From Leeuwenhoekiella polynyae (GTDB lineage Bacteria > Bacteroidota > Bacteroidia > Flavobacteriales > Flavobacteriaceae): a stretch of 64,000 nucleotides of DNA. The notes beneath the pieces are model-generated. The model was not told the DNA's origin and ran no database searches. It saw nothing but the letters and a program-made list of their open reading frames with translations. The stretch covers positions 62,001 to 126,000 of the forward strand of contig NZ_QOVK01000007.1 of the NCBI RefSeq assembly GCF_004104075.1, read 5' to 3'. Numbering within the stretch: position 1 is the first letter of the stretch; every line of letters starts with the position of its first letter. Of the stretch, positions 36,228 through 45,747 are shown piece after piece. Made by a program: the position numbers and the translations under genes.

Positions 36228-37094
36228 TTAATGGTAATATTCAAATATTCGGGTTGCTTCGTTGTGTGCAGATTCAAAACTCATAGGTCTAATTCCTGAA
36301 TCTGCCTTTACAGAGTTAAAATACGAAAGCATTTTTTCGGTAGGCATATTGCCGGTAAGTTCGTCTTTAGCCATCGGGCAACCGCCAAAACCCTGAATGG
36401 CACCATCAAAACGTCTGCAACCTGCTTTATAAGCGGCATCTACTTTCTCAAACCATTTTTGAGGTGTCGTATGTAAATGTGCACCAAATTCGACATTAGG
36501 ATATTTTGGAATGAGATTTTTAAAAAGATAGTCTATAGTTTCAGCATCAGAAGTTCCCACTGTATCAGAAAGCGACAGGATAGAAACGCCCATATTTGCT
36601 AGTTTTTCGGTCCACTCCCCTACTATTTCAACACTCCATGGGTCGCCATACGGATTACCAAAACCCATCGAAATATAGGTGACTACTTTTTTATTGTTTT
36701 TATCGGCTACTTCTAGAATGGCCTTCAGAAGTTCTACAGATTCTGCAATTGTTTTATGCGTATTCCGCATCTGAAAGTTTTCAGATATACTGAATGGATA
36801 ACCTAAATAATCAATTTGCGGATGAATAACTGCATCCTGAGCTCCACGTAGATTAGCGACAATAGCTAAGAGTTTGGTCTGAGTTTTAGATAAATCTAAT
36901 TGCTCTAAAACTTCAGCAGTATCTATCATTTGAGGTATCGCCTTTGGTGACACAAAACTTCCAAAATCTAATGTATCAAAACCGCACCTCAATAAAGATT
37001 GCAGATATTGCACCTTTGCTTTACTAGGTATAAATTTTTTTATACCCTGCATCGCATCACGTGGACATTCGATTATTTTAAGAGCCTGACTCAT
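36228..37094 (-). CDS. Hydroxymethylglutaryl-CoA lyase
   Basis: A 288-residue TIM-barrel enzyme splitting HMG-CoA to acetyl-CoA and acetoacetate, the last step of leucine breakdown. Visible residues: Arg12-Asp13 in ECPRDAMQG, His206 and His208 in GAHLHTT, and the catalytic Cys239 in GFGGCPMAKDELTGN. It is slightly shorter than typical. In the same direction as the histidine kinase gene, 61 bases after it. No other leucine-degradation gene is in the window. Confidence 0.93.
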   Translation of the reverse strand: MSQALKIIECPRDAMQGIKKFIPSKAKVQYLQSLLRCGFDTLDFGSFVSPKAIPQMIDTAEVLEQLDLSKTQTKLLAIVANLRGAQDAVIHPQIDYLGYPFSISENFQMRNTHKTIAESVELLKAILEVADKNNKKVVTYISMGFGNPYGDPWSVEIVGEWTEKLANMGVSILSLSDTVGTSDAETIDYLFKNLIPKYPNVEFGAHLHTTPQKWFEKVDAAYKAGCRRFDGAIQGFGGCPMAKDELTGNMPTEKMLSYFNSVKADSGIRPMSFESAHNEATRIFEYYH

Positions 37095-37155
37095 TAATAT
37101 GTTTTAGCGAAAATAAAGATACAATTAAAGATGTGAGTTTATAATCGAAGTAATC

Positions 37156-39090
37156 TTAGTCTTTTAAAACAGGTAGTGCTAATGTAAAAGTTGAGCCTTT
37201 ACCCAGTCTGCTTGTTGCGGTTATTTCCCCGCCAGCTTTTTTTGCTATTTCCTGACAAAGTATAAGACCTATACCATTACCAGATTCATTAGCTGTGCCT
37301 TCTACAGTATAACGTTCCTTATTAACCAAGACTTTTTCGATCTTATCTTGAGCCATACCCACACCCGTATCTGAAACATGAATATAGTAATAGTTGTCTT
37401 TTTCTTGAGTATTAAAGGTTATCACACCACCTCTCGGTGTAAATTTTATTGCGTTGTTCAGTAAATTTCTCATCACAACTTGCATTACCTGAGGATCTGC
37501 TTTAATCGTAGCATCATCAGTTATATTACAATTTATCCTGATGTTCTTAGCCTTAAGAAATACTAACTCGTTATTGTATAAATTCTGAATAGAGGTCTTT
37601 AAATTAATCTCTTTAGAAACAAACTTAAACCCATCCATTTGAGATTTTGCCCAGATCAATACGTGCTCTAAGAGATAATGGAGACTTAGAGATTGCCCTT
37701 TTAGTTCTTCAGCTAATTCCTTCAACTCTTCAGAAGTAAAACTATCCAGATTAGCTTGAAGCATATTGGTACTGCTTAAAATAGCAGCAACAGGGCTCTT
37801 AACATCATGAGCTACAATGGAAAAAAACTTATTTTTTTCACTATTTATTGTTGTCAGATTACGATTGAATTCATTAAGAACGCTTTGCTTTTCTTTTAAA
37901 ATTGCATTGTTTTTAGCCTTAAGATTATACATCCCGTATAAAATTAAAACCATTACCAAAAGTAAAAATATAAATATGGCGATTCCCCAAATTCCATAGC
38001 GTTGATTTTTGATTTGCATCGCCTGGATTTCTGCATCTGTTTTGAGCAATTTATTTTCAAACTCACGCTCTTCTGTTTCAAACTTCACTTTAATATTTTG
38101 AAGTATTGCGGTTTGCTCGCGGTTATGAATCTCATTATTTAATTGAATATACTTTTTGGCATAAATAAGAGCCTCAGTAGTATTGTCTCTTGCTTCAAAA
38201 ACTTTTTGCTTTGCCTTGTAGAACTCAAGTGTCACATACTGATCGTGTAAATTTTCGGTTTGAGATTGCAAATTCTGAAGCACATCTTCTGCTTCTTCTA
38301 CTTTACCAAGTGCTAATAAAGCCTGAGATTTATAAGATTTAGATAAGATTTCAAATTGAATAGGAATTTCTGGTTGAGCAATAGCATAGTTGAGACTTGC
38401 AATAGCAGTCTCGTATTGATTTAGAAAATACTGAGCAGTTCCTAAATTGAAATAGGTTACTGCAACTATCCTATTTTCCTTATCATTTTTGAAATAATCT
38501 ATTGCCTTTTTAGCATAGTAAAGTGAGCTATCATATTGCTTTTTTTCCCTATACACCCCACTCATATTGGTGATTAATTTAGTATATAAATTAACCTGTT
38601 TGAGACTGTCAATATGATTTAATGCCTCTTGAAAATTATCTAAGGAAGAGTCGTAATCCCGCAAATAAAAATCAAGCGCACCCAGATTAGAATAAGTTTC
38701 AGCAAGACCTAAACTATCTTTTAATTTTTTAAAAATAGGAAGTGCTTTTTGAAATTCTACAATCGCTTCGGGATATTTTGACTGAAACACATAATAGCTT
38801 CCTTTGCGATTATAACTGGTGGCTGTGGCAGATTCATTCTTAACAGCCTTAGCAATCGTTATAGATTTATCTATATAAAACAGTGCGGAATCCGGCTTAA
38901 AATATAAATATTCATATCCCAGACGTTGATACAAATAGCTCTTTAAAGAGTCATTTGTTGTTTGAGTAACTTGCTGTTTTAAGGAGTCTATTGTCGGAGT
39001 CTGCGCGTATATCCCTAAAGTAAGAAATAAAAAAAATACTCCACAAAAATGCAGAATAATTCGTCTGTGTAAAAAGGTAAATGATATCAC
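37156..39090 (-). CDS. Sensor histidine kinase with TPR sensor region
   Basis: A 644-residue protein. A signal-like N-terminus (to IYAQ, residue 30) is followed by about seven TPR units (~50-325) in the periplasm, a coiled coil, and one membrane helix (~365-390). The HisKA domain has the phospho-acceptor His428 in SIVAHDVKSP. The HATPase has the N box NLLNNAIKF, DTGVGM and GNGIGL. No response regulator is adjacent, so its output partner is unknown. Such TPR kinases are common in Bacteroidota. Confidence 0.95.
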   Translation of the reverse strand: MISFTFLHRRIILHFCGVFFLFLTLGIYAQTPTIDSLKQQVTQTTNDSLKSYLYQRLGYEYLYFKPDSALFYIDKSITIAKAVKNESATATSYNRKGSYYVFQSKYPEAIVEFQKALPIFKKLKDSLGLAETYSNLGALDFYLRDYDSSLDNFQEALNHIDSLKQVNLYTKLITNMSGVYREKKQYDSSLYYAKKAIDYFKNDKENRIVAVTYFNLGTAQYFLNQYETAIASLNYAIAQPEIPIQFEILSKSYKSQALLALGKVEEAEDVLQNLQSQTENLHDQYVTLEFYKAKQKVFEARDNTTEALIYAKKYIQLNNEIHNREQTAILQNIKVKFETEEREFENKLLKTDAEIQAMQIKNQRYGIWGIAIFIFLLLVMVLILYGMYNLKAKNNAILKEKQSVLNEFNRNLTTINSEKNKFFSIVAHDVKSPVAAILSSTNMLQANLDSFTSEELKELAEELKGQSLSLHYLLEHVLIWAKSQMDGFKFVSKEINLKTSIQNLYNNELVFLKAKNIRINCNITDDATIKADPQVMQVVMRNLLNNAIKFTPRGGVITFNTQEKDNYYYIHVSDTGVGMAQDKIEKVLVNKERYTVEGTANESGNGIGLILCQEIAKKAGGEITATSRLGKGSTFTLALPVLKD

Positions 39091-39150
39091 AAGAATTATA
39101 CTACTTTGGTCTTACAATTAATAGTTTAAAGCTAATGAAAGTTCTTTGAA

Positions 39151-40173
39151 CTAATTAACTCGTTTTAAAATTTCCTTGTTAATTTTTTTTATTAGAGATG
39201 GACCTTCGTATATAAAACCAGTGTATAGCTGAATTAAGCTTGCTCCGGCTTCTAATTTTTCAATCGCATCTTCCGGACTATGAATTCCTCCCACACCAAT
39301 TATCGGAAAAGATTTGTTGCTCTTTTTAGACAAAAACCGAATTACCTCTGTAGCTCGCTTTCTTAAGGGTTTTCCGCTTAAACCACCTACTTCCTCTTTA
39401 TTTTCAGAAGACAACCCTGTTCGGCCTATAGTTGTATTAGTAGCTATAACACCGGCTATTTTAGTAGTATTTACAATATCTATAATATCCAGAAGTTGAT
39501 CATCTGTAAGGTCTGGAGCAATTTTGAGTAGAATTGGTTTTTCTTTTGCTGCTCGAGCTCTGTTTAATTTCTGTAAACCACTTAATAGATTAGTCAAAGG
39601 CTCTTTATCCTGAAGTTCTCGTAAGTTAGGTGTATTTGGCGAACTTACATTGACCACAAAATAATCTACGTGATCATATAAAGCCTCAAAACAAATCTTA
39701 TAATCATTGAATGCTTCGTTATTAGGAGTTACCTTATTTTTACCAATATTTCCACCTATCAGAACGTTTTTATTCTTTTTTAGACGTTCAACAGCTGCTT
39801 CAACTCCACCATTGTTAAACCCCATTCGATTAATAATAGCCTGATCTTCTCTTAACCTAAATAAGCGCTTTTTAGGATTGCCGGATTGCGGCTTTGGTGT
39901 TAAGGTCCCTATCTCAACGAAGCCAAATCCTAACTGAGAAAGTTCGTTATACAGTTTTGCATCTTTATCAAAGCCTGCCGCAAGACCTACCGGATTTTTA
40001 AATTTCAGCCCAAAAACTTCACGCTCAAGTCTTTTATGTTTGACTTCAAATGCAGGTTTTAATACATTTAAAAGTCCGGTTTTACTTAACAACCGAATGC
40101 TTTTAAAACTAAAATGATGCACCCCTTCAGGGTCAAACTTAAAAAGTAAAGGACGTAAAATTGATTTATACAT
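39151..40173 (-). CDS. pyrD: Dihydroorotate dehydrogenase (quinone), class 2
   Basis: A 340-residue flavoenzyme of pyrimidine synthesis. The N-terminal helices (residues 1-40, with [13 protein letters not shown]) are the membrane/quinone site of class 2 enzymes. FMN-site motifs are AAGFDKDA and [14 protein letters not shown]. The catalytic serine is Ser178 in [15 protein letters not shown], and [11 protein letters not shown] is near the end. A consensus promoter lies just upstream, divergent from that of pepT. Confidence 0.97.
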   Translation of the reverse strand: MYKSILRPLLFKFDPEGVHHFSFKSIRLLSKTGLLNVLKPAFEVKHKRLEREVFGLKFKNPVGLAAGFDKDAKLYNELSQLGFGFVEIGTLTPKPQSGNPKKRLFRLREDQAIINRMGFNNGGVEAAVERLKKNKNVLIGGNIGKNKVTPNNEAFNDYKICFEALYDHVDYFVVNVSSPNTPNLRELQDKEPLTNLLSGLQKLNRARAAKEKPILLKIAPDLTDDQLLDIIDIVNTTKIAGVIATNTTIGRTGLSSENKEEVGGLSGKPLRKRATEVIRFLSKKSNKSFPIIGVGGIHSPEDAIEKLEAGASLIQLYTGFIYEGPSLIKKINKEILKRVN

Positions 40174-40192
40174 AAGGCTGATTAATGTGCTG

Positions 40193-40222
40193 CAAAAGTA
40201 AGTTTATGTCTTGCAACTCAAA
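40193..40222 (-). promoter_or_regulatory. Consensus promoter of pyrD
   Basis: Minus strand: TTTG (40222-40219), an 18-base spacer and TACTTTTG (40200-40193), an exact consensus. The leader is about 15 nt. Confidence 0.8.
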
Positions 40223-40265
40223 AGAAAAGGTATAATTAAAAATATTATAAAATTTAGTATCAGCC

Positions 40266-40295
40266 TTTGAATCTTTAGGCATAACAGTACCTTTG
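40266..40295 (+). promoter_or_regulatory. Consensus promoter of pepT
   Basis: TTTG (40266-40269), an 18-base spacer and TACCTTTG (40288-40295). The ATG follows 38 bases later. Confidence 0.82.
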
Positions 40296-40333
40296 ACCTC
40301 AACATTTACAATGATTATTCAATACCCTTGCAT

Positions 40334-41569
40334 ATGATAGAAAAAGACTCAATAATAAGCCGTTTTGTTAGTTATGTAACGATTGACACACAAAGTGACG
40401 AGAACAGCTCTTCTACGCCCAGCACTCAAAAACAATGGAATCTTGCCAGAAAATTACATCAAGAATTGATAGAATTTGGGCTTAAAGATGCTACTATGGA
40501 CGATAACGGTTATATCATGGCAACCTTACCGGCAACGGCAAATACTGTTGTGCCGACTATAGGATTTATTGCACATTATGATACAACTCCAGACTTTACC
40601 GGAACTGATGTTAAACCTCAAATTATTGAAAAATATGAGGGTGGAGATATTGTTCTGAATGAAGATCTAGATATTATTCTTTCTCCAGATGACTTTGAAG
40701 ACCTATTGGCTTATAAGAGTCAAACCTTAATCACCACAGACGGAACAACGCTTCTTGGAGCTGATGATAAAGCGGGAATTACAGAAATTATGGAAGCCGC
40801 AAAGTATCTGATTAATCATCCTGAAATCAAACATGGCCCCATCAGAATAGGTTTTACTCCAGATGAAGAAATAGGTCGTGGCGCACACAAATTCGATGTG
40901 GAAAAATTTGGTGCTGAATGGGCATATACAATGGACGGAAGCCAAATAGGCGAACTAGAATTTGAGAATTTTAATGCAGCCAGTGTAAAAGTTTTTGTTA
41001 AAGGAAAAAGCGTACATCCTGGTTATGCTAAAGGTAAAATGATAAACAGCATCCATATTGCGCAAGATTTTATCAGCTCATTACCACGTCTGGAAACTCC
41101 GGAGCATACTTCTGGGAGAGAGGGTTTTTTTCATTTAAATGGAATTCACGGCGATGTTGAAGAAACCGTTTTGGAATATATTCTAAGAGACCACAACAAA
41201 GAGCATTTTGAAGCGAGAAAAGAAGTACTCAACAATCTTGCTCTGGAAATCAATAGTCAATACGGGTTAGAGCTTGTAACACTTGAAATTAAAGATCAAT
41301 ACTTTAATATGCGTGAAAAAATAGAGCCTGTAATGCATATTGTAGAACTTGCTGAAAAAGCGATGCGCGCTGTATACGTAAAACCTATTATAAAGCCCAT
41401 ACGGGGCGGTACAGATGGTTCACAGCTTTCATTTATGGGACTTCCCTGTCCTAATATCTTTGCCGGTGGTCATAATTTCCACGGAAGGTTTGAATATGTT
41501 CCTGTTGAAAGTATGATCAAGGCTACTGAAGTTATTATCAAAATAACCGAACTGGCAGCTAAAAAATAA
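40334..41569 (+). CDS. pepT: Peptidase T (tripeptide aminopeptidase)
   Basis: A 411-residue cytosolic M20-family zinc peptidase that removes the N-terminal residue of tripeptides. Metal-site motifs: [40 protein letters not shown] and AGGHNFHG. The ATG at 40334 is preferred over a TTG at 40328. Preceded by a clear promoter; a weakly spaced FKBP lipoprotein gene follows. Confidence 0.96.
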   Translation: MIEKDSIISRFVSYVTIDTQSDENSSSTPSTQKQWNLARKLHQELIEFGLKDATMDDNGYIMATLPATANTVVPTIGFIAHYDTTPDFTGTDVKPQIIEKYEGGDIVLNEDLDIILSPDDFEDLLAYKSQTLITTDGTTLLGADDKAGITEIMEAAKYLINHPEIKHGPIRIGFTPDEEIGRGAHKFDVEKFGAEWAYTMDGSQIGELEFENFNAASVKVFVKGKSVHPGYAKGKMINSIHIAQDFISSLPRLETPEHTSGREGFFHLNGIHGDVEETVLEYILRDHNKEHFEARKEVLNNLALEINSQYGLELVTLEIKDQYFNMREKIEPVMHIVELAEKAMRAVYVKPIIKPIRGGTDGSQLSFMGLPCPNIFAGGHNFHGRFEYVPVESMIKATEVIIKITELAAKK

Positions 41570-41652
41570 ATCCCTTTTATCAAGCAACCTATTTATTAGA
41601 AAAGCATCTTAGTTAAAATCATAAATTCTATTTCACTTTTAATCTTAAAATT

Positions 41653-42132
41653 TTGAACAACAAATTCTATTATTTAAAATCGTTTTTACTCCTATTTATT
41701 TTAACACTTTTCATTTCTTGCAGTGACGACGAGAATAACGAATCTGAAGCCGAAGCTTATACTCGAAATCAACAAGAGTTAGAAGCATATATAGAAGCTA
41801 ATGATCTGAATGTTGAAAAATCTAATTCAGGTTTATACTATATAATTACAACCGAAGGTGAAGGTGCTACACCCACCACTAGTTCTGATGTAACCGTAAA
41901 ATATAAAGGTTATTTTCTGGACGGCACTGTATTTGACCAAGCTACTACAGAAGTTGAATTTAATTTAGGTCAAGTAATACCGGGGTTTAGAGAAGGTATT
42001 TCTTATATGCAAGAAGGTGGATCTGCCACCTTACTAATGCCTGCAAGATTAGCTTACGGTTCAAGAGGAAGCGGACCTATACCTCCAAACACGGCTATAG
42101 CATTTGACATAGAGCTTATCGCAACTGAATAA
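41653..42132 (+). CDS. FKBP-type peptidylprolyl isomerase, lipoprotein
   Basis: A 159-residue protein. The best start is TTG at 41653, which gives NNKFYYLKSFLLLFILTLFISC as a lipoprotein signal (Cys23); no ATG is available upstream in frame. The FKBP domain (~65-158) shows VTVKYKGYFLDGTVFDQ, VIPGFREGISYMQEGG and YGSRGSGPIPPNTAIAFDIELI, all typical of FkpA/FKBP22-like enzymes. It acts in the periplasm on proline isomerisation. Confidence 0.93.
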   Translation: MNNKFYYLKSFLLLFILTLFISCSDDENNESEAEAYTRNQQELEAYIEANDLNVEKSNSGLYYIITTEGEGATPTTSSDVTVKYKGYFLDGTVFDQATTEVEFNLGQVIPGFREGISYMQEGGSATLLMPARLAYGSRGSGPIPPNTAIAFDIELIATE

Positions 42133-42151
42133 GTAATACTATTTTAAAAGA

Positions 42152-42185
42152 AAAAAAGGAGCGACTAATTAGTCGCTCCTTTTTT
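42152..42185. terminator. Bidirectional terminator between the FKBP gene and rocD
   Basis: GGAGCGACTAA and TTAGTCGCTCC form a perfect palindrome, extended by A6 and T6 tracts, between convergent genes. Confidence 0.93.
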
Positions 42186-42212
42186 CTTTTAATTCATTTT
42201 TCTAATGAAAAA

Positions 42213-43493
42213 CTACTTCTCGAAGGCTTTAAGCGTTTTAGTTATAATTGCAACACACTCAAGCAACTGCTCTTCATTCATTACCAGTGGAGGAGCAAAA
42301 CGAATGATATTTCCATGAGTAGGTTTTGCTAGTAGTCCGTTTTCTTTAAGTGCTACACAAATATCCCATGCTGTACTGCTATCTTCAGAATCATTAATCA
42401 CAATAGCATTAAGTAATCCACGTCCTCTTACTAACTTCACAATATTGCTTCCATCAATAAATTCATTGAGTTTAGCTCTGAAAAGCGATCCTAAAACACG
42501 TGCATTCTGAGCAAGTTTTTCATCTTTCACAACATCTAAAGCAGCCATAGCAACAGCTCCCGCAACAGGATTTCCTCCAAAAGTAGAACCGTGCTGACCC
42601 GGTTTAATTACATTCATAACAGCATCATCAGCAAGCACAGCAGAAACAGGATAAGCACCTCCAGATAAAGCCTTTCCTAAAATTAAAATATCTGGTCTCG
42701 TATAAGTCTCCTGACGCTCGCAATGAGCTTCACAAGTACAATTTCCGCAGACTGCTAGTAAAGCCCCAGTACGCGCAATACCAGTTTGAATTTCATCAGC
42801 GATAAACAGCACATTGTGTTCTTCACATAAAGCCTTCGATTTTTTGATAAAATCATCAGCCGGAGTATAAACCCCCGCTTCACCTTGTATAGGCTCTACT
42901 AAAAATCCTGCAACATTGTTATTTTCGATCAATGCTCGTTCTAAAGCTTTAGGATCATCATAAGGTATTTTAATAAATCCCGGTGTGTATGGGCCAAAGT
43001 TCTTACGAGCATCCTCATCGTTAGAAAATGAAATAATCGTTGTGGTTCTTCCGTGAAAATTATTTTCACAAACAATGATTTGTGCATCGTGCTCTGCAAC
43101 GCCTTTTTCCTCATAAGCCCATTTACGTGCAATTTTTATAGCTGTTTCTACAGCTTCTGCACCGGTATTCATCGGTAATAGCTTGTCAAACTTAAAATAG
43201 TCTGTCGCATACTCTTCATAGCGCCCCAATATATCATTGTGAAATGCTCGAGAAGTAAGCGTTAATACTTCGGCTTGTTTAGTCATTGCTCCCACAATTG
43301 CAGGATGACAGTGACCTTGGTTTACTGCAGAATATGCAGATAAAAAGTCATAATACTTCTTATCTTCAACATCCCATACGTATACACCTTCACCACGTTT
43401 TAAAACCACAGGAAGTGGGTGATAATTGTGTGCACCGTGCTTGTCCTCAAGAGCGATTGCTTCTTGCGAAGTGAGTTGTTTTACAGTAGTCAT
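42213..43493 (-). CDS. rocD: Ornithine--oxo-acid aminotransferase with a four-cysteine insert
   Basis: A 426-residue PLP enzyme converting ornithine and 2-oxoglutarate to glutamate semialdehyde and glutamate. Class III motifs: MNTGAEAVETAIK, NNFHGRT, IADEIQTGIARTG and the PLP lysine Lys274 in ILGKALSGG. Between the last two motifs is CGNCTCEAHC (Cys249, 252, 254, 258), which replaces the short loop of the animal and Bacillus enzymes and looks like a zinc or iron-sulfur site. Function of the insert is unknown. Monocistronic. The 338 bases upstream hold no clear gene. Confidence 0.93.
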   Translation of the reverse strand: MTTVKQLTSQEAIALEDKHGAHNYHPLPVVLKRGEGVYVWDVEDKKYYDFLSAYSAVNQGHCHPAIVGAMTKQAEVLTLTSRAFHNDILGRYEEYATDYFKFDKLLPMNTGAEAVETAIKIARKWAYEEKGVAEHDAQIIVCENNFHGRTTTIISFSNDEDARKNFGPYTPGFIKIPYDDPKALERALIENNNVAGFLVEPIQGEAGVYTPADDFIKKSKALCEEHNVLFIADEIQTGIARTGALLAVCGNCTCEAHCERQETYTRPDILILGKALSGGAYPVSAVLADDAVMNVIKPGQHGSTFGGNPVAGAVAMAALDVVKDEKLAQNARVLGSLFRAKLNEFIDGSNIVKLVRGRGLLNAIVINDSEDSSTAWDICVALKENGLLAKPTHGNIIRFAPPLVMNEEQLLECVAIITKTLKAFEK

Positions 43494-43795
43494 TTTGTAA
43501 TTTTTTAAGGTAATCTTTATACGATTCCTACTTAAGATGCTTTTATAACTCAGCTCTTTACGATTCTATTATTATCTATTAAACAAAAGAAATGTATAAG
43601 TCTGAAATTTAAATCTTATGAAGCAGATTTAGAACATCCTCAACAGGAGAGAAATCATCCCGGTTAAGCGCTTGCAAAATACTAAAATTAGAGGACAACT
43701 CCATTAAATTCAAGAGCATCAGCTTTATTCAAATTGACTTTAAATAAAGAAGCTTCCCCTCAAAATTGAACTCAATAATACTTCTAGCTAGTCCG
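43494..43795. other. Long intergenic region upstream of rlmD and rocD, possible gene remnant
   Basis: No gene of normal length is visible. On the minus strand a 36-codon frame (43719-43609) ends ALNRDDFSPVEDVLNLLHKI. In the same frame upstream, interrupted by TGA, lies NGLARSIIEFNFEGKLLYLKS, which reads like protein. This may be a decayed gene or chance; I do not recognise it. Confidence 0.3.
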
Positions 43796-43827
43796 TTGAA
43801 ATAATCGTCTTATTTATTCTATTTTTG
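43796..43827 (+). promoter_or_regulatory. rlmD promoter directly adjoining the start codon
   Basis: TTG at 43796-43798, a 21-base spacer and TATTTTTG at 43820-43827. Only four bases (CGGC) separate it from the GTG start at 43832, so the mRNA would be leaderless or nearly so. Confidence 0.55.
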
Positions 43828-43831
43828 CGGC

Positions 43832-45244
43832 GTGTCAAGAAGAAAGAAAACAAGAAAAGTTTTTACTGATGTGCAGGTAATTGATGCCGGCGCAAAAGGA
43901 AAAGCTATAGCTAAAGCGCCTGATGGACGTGTTATTTTTATCAATAATGCGGTACCGGGTGACATCGTAGATGTACAAACTCAAAAACAACGCAAGGCGT
44001 ATTATGAAGGTACAGCGATAAAAATCAATAAATATTCTCCTAAACGTACCCAACCCGAATGCCAGCATTTTGGCACTTGTGGTGGTTGTAAATGGCAGAA
44101 TATGCATTACGATTACCAGTTGGAATACAAACAACGCGAAGTTGTAAACAACCTGAAACGTCTGGGCAAAATTGAACTTCCTGAAATCACTCCCATTAGC
44201 GGCAGTAAAAAGATTTACTTTTATCGTAATAAGATGGAATTTTCATTTAGCGACAGCAAATGGCTTACACTAAAGCAAATTCAAAGTGATGAGATCATTG
44301 AAGATCGAAATGCTTTAGGTTTTCATATCCCGGGGATGTGGGATAAGATTCTAGATATTGACAAATGTTGGTTGCAGCGCGATCCCAGTAACGCGATACG
44401 CAATGGTGTTAAAGATTTCGCTACAAAAAACAACATTCCTTTTTTCAATACACGCAATCAGGAAGGTTTTCTGCGCACTTTAATGATACGTACGAGCAGC
44501 ATTGGTGAATTGATGGTGTTGATTCAGTTTTTCAAAGAAGAAAAACAACAGCGCGAGTTGGTGCTAGACTATCTAAAAGAAACCTTCCCTGAGATAACTT
44601 CGCTCCTTTATGTTATTAATGAAAAAGGAAATGATACCATTTATGATCAGGATGTAATTTGCTACGCTGGTAGGGATCATATTTTTGAAGAAATGGAGGG
44701 TCTTAAGTTTAAGATTAATGCCAAATCATTCTACCAAACCAATTCTGAGCAAGCTTACGAATTATATAAAATCACGCGGGATTTTGCAGGATTAACGGGT
44801 AAAGAAACCGTTTTTGATTTGTACACCGGCACCGGGACTATTGCACAATTTGTTGCTAAACAGGCTAAAAAGGTAGTTGGTGTTGAAGCGGTTCCTGACG
44901 CGATTACCGCAGCTAAAGCCAATGCGCAATTAAACGGCATAGAAAACGTTGAGTTTTACGTAGGTGATATGAAAAATGTATTTAATGATGCATTTATCTC
45001 TCAACACGGGCAACCAGATGTCATCATTACAGACCCTCCACGCGATGGAATGCATAAAGACGTCGTTGCACAGTTGATAAAGATAAAAGCTGATCGTATT
45101 GTTTATGTAAGCTGTAACAGCGCAACACAAGCAAGAGATCTTGCACTGTTAGATGAATTGTATAAAGTAGAACGCATACAACCCGTTGATATGTTTCCAC
45201 AGACACATCACGTTGAAAATGTAGTTTTATTAAAACTGAAATAA
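43832..45244 (+). CDS. rlmD: 23S rRNA (uracil-C5)-methyltransferase, RlmD/RumA family
   Basis: A 470-residue SAM-dependent enzyme. TRAM domain (~10-65), then iron-sulfur cysteines Cys77, Cys83 and Cys86 (CQHFGTCGGCKW) and a fourth in DIDKCWLQ. The SAM site is VFDLYTGTGTIAQF, the target motif DPPRDGMH, and the nucleophile Cys428 in YVSCNSATQ, with Glu462 in HVENVVLL. GTG start at 43832; the N-terminus MSRRKK is the usual one. U1939 specificity is inferred from the iron-sulfur variant; the TrmA/RlmCD group includes other targets. Confidence 0.92.
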   Translation: MSRRKKTRKVFTDVQVIDAGAKGKAIAKAPDGRVIFINNAVPGDIVDVQTQKQRKAYYEGTAIKINKYSPKRTQPECQHFGTCGGCKWQNMHYDYQLEYKQREVVNNLKRLGKIELPEITPISGSKKIYFYRNKMEFSFSDSKWLTLKQIQSDEIIEDRNALGFHIPGMWDKILDIDKCWLQRDPSNAIRNGVKDFATKNNIPFFNTRNQEGFLRTLMIRTSSIGELMVLIQFFKEEKQQRELVLDYLKETFPEITSLLYVINEKGNDTIYDQDVICYAGRDHIFEEMEGLKFKINAKSFYQTNSEQAYELYKITRDFAGLTGKETVFDLYTGTGTIAQFVAKQAKKVVGVEAVPDAITAAKANAQLNGIENVEFYVGDMKNVFNDAFISQHGQPDVIITDPPRDGMHKDVVAQLIKIKADRIVYVSCNSATQARDLALLDELYKVERIQPVDMFPQTHHVENVVLLKLK

Positions 45245-45249
45245 GCCCC

Positions 45250-45747
45250 ATGTTTAAAAACTGGATTTTGTTAATGCTTGCTGTTTTGTTACTCTCCCTT
45301 TCTTGCGAGCGTGATGATATTTGTGCAACCAGCACCCCCACTACTCCATTATTAACAATTGGCTTTCTGGATGGAGATAATATCAATGAAACAAAATCTT
45401 TAAATATTAATATATACAAGCCAGACCTTTCAGACAGCATCGTATATACCAATGCATCTACTATAGAAATACCTTTGCGTACAGACACTACAGCTACGGT
45501 TTTAGTTTTTGTAAAAAATCCGAATAATTTAGTAGCAGCAGAAGATCCTAATAATGCAGATACAGTCACATTTAACTATACACCGCAGGAAGAATTTATA
45601 AGTTCTGCTTGTGGCTATAGAGTGATATACACCAATCTTAGTATTCAGAATAATTCAGGCTCAGACGGGCGCTGGATAGATGATATAACGCTTACTACCA
45701 GAACTATTTCAGATGAAGACACTACACAGGTTTTTATTAGTCACTAG
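45250..45747 (+). CDS. DUF6452-family lipoprotein
   Basis: A 165-residue protein with a lipoprotein signal (MFKNWILLMLAVLLLSLSC, Cys19). The mature start ERDDICATSTPTTPLL and the SACGYRVIYTNLSI segment are typical of a small Bacteroidota-restricted family of unknown function. It lies 5 bases after rlmD, and its last 35 bases overlap the DUF6048 gene, a frequent partner. Probably periplasmic or outer-membrane associated. Confidence 0.75.
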   Translation: MFKNWILLMLAVLLLSLSCERDDICATSTPTTPLLTIGFLDGDNINETKSLNINIYKPDLSDSIVYTNASTIEIPLRTDTTATVLVFVKNPNNLVAAEDPNNADTVTFNYTPQEEFISSACGYRVIYTNLSIQNNSGSDGRWIDDITLTTRTISDEDTTQVFISH

